36,110 bases of DNA from Eximiradius proteiniborus (GTDB lineage Bacteria > Bacteroidota > Ignavibacteria > Kapaibacteriales > UBA2268), in the NCBI GenBank assembly GCA_937936035.1, contig CALGXJ010000055.1, positions 1 to 36,110 on the forward strand, in the 5' to 3' direction. Position 1 is the stretch's first letter, and each line of letters opens with the position of its first letter. The notes beneath the pieces are model-generated. The model did not search any database. It was not told where the DNA came from and saw nothing but the letters and a program-made list of their open reading frames with translations. Below, piece after piece: positions 33,453 through 36,110 of the stretch. The position numbers and the translations under genes are program-made.

Positions 33453-35408
33453 ATGAGCAAAAAATGCTTTATATTGAATGTCCTCTTACTATTTTCAAAT
33501 TGTCTGTATTCTCAGGATATAGATGATTTCGAATTAGAAAGATACCTTGTTCAGTTTTCCTCAGAAGAAGAACTGACCAACGTTATAGAAACTCTCGAAT
33601 ATTATTTCGCAAATCCTGTCAAACTCTACAAAGCCCGCCCGGATGCCCTGACTGTTCTGCCAAATATTAATTATTATGTTTCTTCTGCAATAATTGAACG
33701 GTTCAACAATAATCCGGGTTCGTCCTATTTGTCGCTTTTCGATGGTTTAGAGCTTTCCGACATCCAGCAAAAAATAATCATTAAAGCAACCGATAGGGAC
33801 ACAATTCAGCAGCGTCGGTTTTCTGCCGACTACAGAGTTCGCAGCATCGAGCGTCTCGAAACTGTCCGTGGATTGAAAGAGAAAAAATACCTTGGAGATA
33901 AATCCGACATCTATCAGAGATTTCAGGCAAATTACTCTCAATTCCAAATTCAGGCTATCGGAAATAAAAATTTAGGTGAGATTTATCTTTATGATTTTTT
34001 TTCTGTTGGTTCAAAATATCAAACTGATAATTTAAAAATATTAGTTGGGGATTTCGCTGCTGCTTTCGGTTGCGGGAATACGCTCTGGCAAACATATTCT
34101 CTTGGCAAAGGTGGCGATGCGGTTCGCTCGGCTACACCCTATCGAAACTCGGTAAATCTCAACACTTCATCAATGAGAACAAATTTTATGCGCGGCGGCG
34201 CCATCGAATACAAATTCAATCACCTCTGGCACACCTTTACTCTGACCGCTTTTGTCTCGAATGCTAAACGACCAGCAAATGTTGATACAGCAAAAAAAAT
34301 TGCTACTTCTATCTACACTGCAAATTATTTCCATACCAGAACAGAAATCAACAAAAAAGATGCTCTTGGTGAAACATCCGTAGCCGTTAATTTTGCATAT
34401 AATTACAAAAAAATCACACTTGGTGCTACCTGTTTCTCGTTAAAATACGATTATCCACTAAAAAGCTCTTCCAGCCGTGCCTTCGAAGGCTCGAGCTCAA
34501 CTATTATTTCAGTATATTCGCTTTATTCTGCTCCAAAAATTAGCTTGGGCGGTGAGTTTTCTCTCTATTCAGAAGAGTTTCCAGCGGTGAAACTATATTC
34601 TTTATTCAAACTCAATAATGTTGATTTTGCTGTTCATTACAGAAACTACCATTCTAATTACAGAAGCTTTTGGGGATATAACTTTGGCGAAAGCTCTATC
34701 ACTGCCAACGAAGAAGGGCTTTATACAGCCTTTTCTGCAAAAATAAGCAAAAATCTTAGAGCGGAAGCATACTTGGATTTATATCGCACTCATTGTCGCA
34801 CCTATTCCGTCGAAAAGCCAATCAAAGGCTTTGACTATTCAATAAAACATCTATATGATAATAAATTGCTCGGTTCGTTCTTTCTATTGATAAGAGCCGA
34901 AGCTAAAACTGATGGCTTCAAGCCCAAAGGAACCTCAAACCAGGTTATTTACACTCTTCGCCGTAATCAGGTTCGTTTTGAATTCGAGCGCAGAATTATA
35001 AAAAATTTTACATTCAAAACACGATTTGATGCGACTGATGTTGACTTTGAACGCAAAAAGCCCAATGAAAATGGTTATGCCTCTTATTTGCAAATAAGTT
35101 ATGATGTGCTGAAAAATCTCTCAATTACAGGCAGAGTCTCTATTTTTAATACTGATAGTTATTCATCTGCAATCTGGCATTATGAATATAGAATGCCAAC
35201 TTCTGTTTACACAAACCCGCTATATGACGAAGGCAGTCGCGTGTTGCTTCGGATTAATTATTCACCATTGAAATTCATCAAGCTGTATTTTGCTTATACG
35301 AGATTAGAAAAACCGAAACTCGAAAATCTGGGCAGTTCCTACGATTTAATCAAGGGCAACAAAGACAATCGGCTTTATATGCAAATAAACATTAGCTACG
35401 CGGAATAA
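33453..35408 (+). CDS. Exported helix-hairpin-helix / beta-barrel protein
   Basis: A 651-residue protein counted from ATG 33453, which gives a clean signal peptide (MSKKCFILNVLLLFSNCLYS, then Q). ATG 33420 and TTG 33411 are alternative starts that would add a charged extension. Residues about 15-110 hold ComEA-like helix-hairpin-helix elements: FANPVKLYKARPDALTVLPN, then IIERFNNNPGSSYLSLFDG. The remaining 500 residues are strand-rich and barrel-like, with IYLYDFFSVGSKYQTDNLKI, LVGDFAAAFGCGNTLW and an end of RLYMQINISYAE. Similar long HHH proteins occur throughout Bacteroidota, and their role, perhaps surface DNA handling, is not established. It appears to follow the acidic-protein gene in one transcript (66 bases to the chosen start). 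Confidence 0.75.
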   Translation: MSKKCFILNVLLLFSNCLYSQDIDDFELERYLVQFSSEEELTNVIETLEYYFANPVKLYKARPDALTVLPNINYYVSSAIIERFNNNPGSSYLSLFDGLELSDIQQKIIIKATDRDTIQQRRFSADYRVRSIERLETVRGLKEKKYLGDKSDIYQRFQANYSQFQIQAIGNKNLGEIYLYDFFSVGSKYQTDNLKILVGDFAAAFGCGNTLWQTYSLGKGGDAVRSATPYRNSVNLNTSSMRTNFMRGGAIEYKFNHLWHTFTLTAFVSNAKRPANVDTAKKIATSIYTANYFHTRTEINKKDALGETSVAVNFAYNYKKITLGATCFSLKYDYPLKSSSSRAFEGSSSTIISVYSLYSAPKISLGGEFSLYSEEFPAVKLYSLFKLNNVDFAVHYRNYHSNYRSFWGYNFGESSITANEEGLYTAFSAKISKNLRAEAYLDLYRTHCRTYSVEKPIKGFDYSIKHLYDNKLLGSFFLLIRAEAKTDGFKPKGTSNQVIYTLRRNQVRFEFERRIIKNFTFKTRFDATDVDFERKKPNENGYASYLQISYDVLKNLSITGRVSIFNTDSYSSAIWHYEYRMPTSVYTNPLYDEGSRVLLRINYSPLKFIKLYFAYTRLEKPKLENLGSSYDLIKGNKDNRLYMQINISYAE

Positions 35409-35466
35409 TTGATTTAAGTAATATTTGTTGAGAATGTTTCTACTTGTGATGGATATATAAAGCACA

Positions 35467-35595
35467 CTATACTTTATTTTTTGTAAATTCGTAGAGTTGA
35501 TAAGTAAGTTTATCTATTTCTTGCTTCTATACGGTTTTATTTGCATTTTTATCCTTCTTTTTTGCTTCTAATATTTTATCTATTAACTTTTCCGT
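35467..35595 (-). pseudogene. Remnant C-terminal tail of an N6-adenine DNA methylase / type IIG restriction enzyme
   Basis: Read on the minus strand from 35595, the frame gives TEKLIDKILEAKKKDKNANK, then TV, a TAG stop (35529-35527), then KQEIDKLTYQLYEFTKNKV and another TAG (35469-35467). This closely follows the C-terminal tail of Eco57I/TaqI-like N6-adenine methylases and BREX PglX-like enzymes (VDKILEAKK..., then LEQEIDKLVYQLYGLT). No start codon or methylase domain lies upstream; in this frame TAA occurs at 35598-35596 and the SIR2-like gene ends at 35645. It is thus a broken relic, not a working gene. It lies directly downstream of the SIR2-like gene, which supports a decayed defence locus. 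The family match is from memory of the tail pattern. Confidence 0.7.
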
Positions 35596-35600
35596 TTAAT

Positions 35601-35613
35601 GAACCGTCGGTTC
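35601..35613. repeat. 13-base odd palindrome
   Basis: GAACCGTCGGTTC reads as a perfect inverted repeat of six bases around one central T. It sits between the SIR2-like stop and the methylase remnant. It is too compact for a stable hairpin and may be a site or chance. Confidence 0.4.
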
Positions 35614-35644
35614 CCTCTATTACATTAAAAGTTTTAATATTTTA

Positions 35645-36110
35645 TTAGAAAATATATTGTTTTTCTTCTTTTTCTTTTGCTAAACTGCGAGCGAATTCTA
35701 TACAGATTGGTAAATTATTTAAAAAATCTTCTGTACCCATTATTAAGTATTCAAAGCTACCAGATGAAATTTTCTTGATATTAAAATCAGGTAATTCAGT
35801 ATAAATTGGATTTTGCTGGACATTACTAAAAAAATCGACAAGCTTTTGTTTTGATTCTTGTTTCAAAATTCTCTGCATACCATTATTTTCCTCAAAATAA
35901 TCACTCTCGGATATATCGTCACTAATTTTTGGATTTATTATCACTAAAAACTTATCAGTACTTGAAGCAAGCTCATTGAAAATTAAATTGTTTATATGAG
36001 GATCGAAAAAACTATATCCAATAACAAAAAAGTATTTTTTCTTCTTTAGAGAGTTTTTAAAATATTCAAGAAGAGAAAAAAAAGGATCTATAGTATAAAT
36101 TTTTGTCCCA
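35645..36110 (-). CDS. SIR2-like domain protein, C-terminal part (5' end beyond window)
   Basis: The frame is open from the window edge (first full codon at 36109) to a TAA at 35647-35645, giving at least 154 residues; an internal ATG at 35944 is not the true start. The upstream part encodes KKYFFVIGYSFFDPHINNLI followed by FNELASSTDKFLVIINPKIS. This is the hallmark of the C-terminal half of SIR2-like (SIR2_2 type) domains: VIGYSxxDxHIN followed by a Rossmann strand ending INP. Such domains hydrolyse NAD in several phage-defence systems, unlike housekeeping sirtuin deacetylases. The N-terminal NAD-binding motif must lie beyond 36110. DNA here is about 22-28 percent GC in hand-counted lines, lower than the neighbours. 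A restriction-methylase relic lies downstream. Confidence 0.85.
   Translation of the reverse strand, partial: GTKIYTIDPFFSLLEYFKNSLKKKKYFFVIGYSFFDPHINNLIFNELASSTDKFLVIINPKISDDISESDYFEENNGMQRILKQESKQKLVDFFSNVQQNPIYTELPDFNIKKISSGSFEYLIMGTEDFLNNLPICIEFARSLAKEKEEKQYIF

Noticed and set aside
35645-36110. Housekeeping sirtuin deacetylase (CobB)
   Set aside because: The visible VIGYSxxDxHIN motif belongs to SIR2-like defence-type domains; CobB zinc cysteines and its C-terminal pattern are not seen.

Overview
The window reads as part of the chromosome of an AT-rich, Gram-negative bacterium of the Bacteroidota/FCB group. A Kapabacteria- or Ignavibacteria-like lineage is the best guess. The evidence is a secreted giant protein with a C-terminal type IX secretion (T9SS) sorting domain, a PorD/DUF4835-type protein, many outer-membrane beta-barrels, a TonB-dependent receptor, WG-repeat and choice-of-anchor proteins, few clear Shine-Dalgarno sites, and Bacteroidota-like TAnnTTTG promoter elements set almost at the start codon. 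No rRNA, tRNA, CRISPR array or complete insertion sequence was seen.

Layout. 83-6199 (minus): a tightly packed cluster wecB, SLBB/Wza-like export protein, Wzi-like barrel, fused formiminotransferase-cyclodeaminase; the first three fit surface polysaccharide synthesis and export. 6427-12206 (plus): a 1332-residue T9SS cargo with an IgGFc-binding-like domain, a barrel protein ten bases downstream, and an exported protein with a degenerate OmpA-like domain. 12290-13659 (minus): nitrilase-family amidase and a small HEAT-like protein. 13960-14814 (plus): NlpC/P60 cell-wall hydrolase. 14935-17642 (minus): a beta-propeller lipoprotein overlapping a GAF-SpoIIE phosphatase. 17823-21655: a TPR protein, a membrane glycosyltransferase and a WG-repeat protein.

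21983-25499 (minus): a compact cluster of a CheV-type chemotaxis adaptor, a five-haem cytochrome and a barrel with an N-terminal haem motif, which together suggest a redox conduit at the cell envelope. 25696-28296 (minus): a TonB-dependent receptor behind a small membrane-anchored protein. 28490-30761 (plus): an Omp85-like barrel without POTRA domains, a J-domain protein and a gamma-class carbonic anhydrase-like protein. 30838-32770 (minus): PorD-like protein and ruvB, which starts at TTG. 33015-35408 (plus): a small protein with an extremely acidic heptad-repeat tail, then a helix-hairpin-helix/beta-barrel protein.

The right edge is different in character. From about 35409 the DNA becomes more AT-rich (about 22-28 percent GC in hand-counted lines). 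It holds the C-terminal half of a SIR2-like (probable NAD-consuming defence-type) protein that runs off the window. Immediately downstream of it is a broken remnant of the C-terminal tail typical of N6-adenine DNA methylase/type IIG restriction enzymes. This looks like the edge of a partly decayed defence island and is the most interesting lead in the window.
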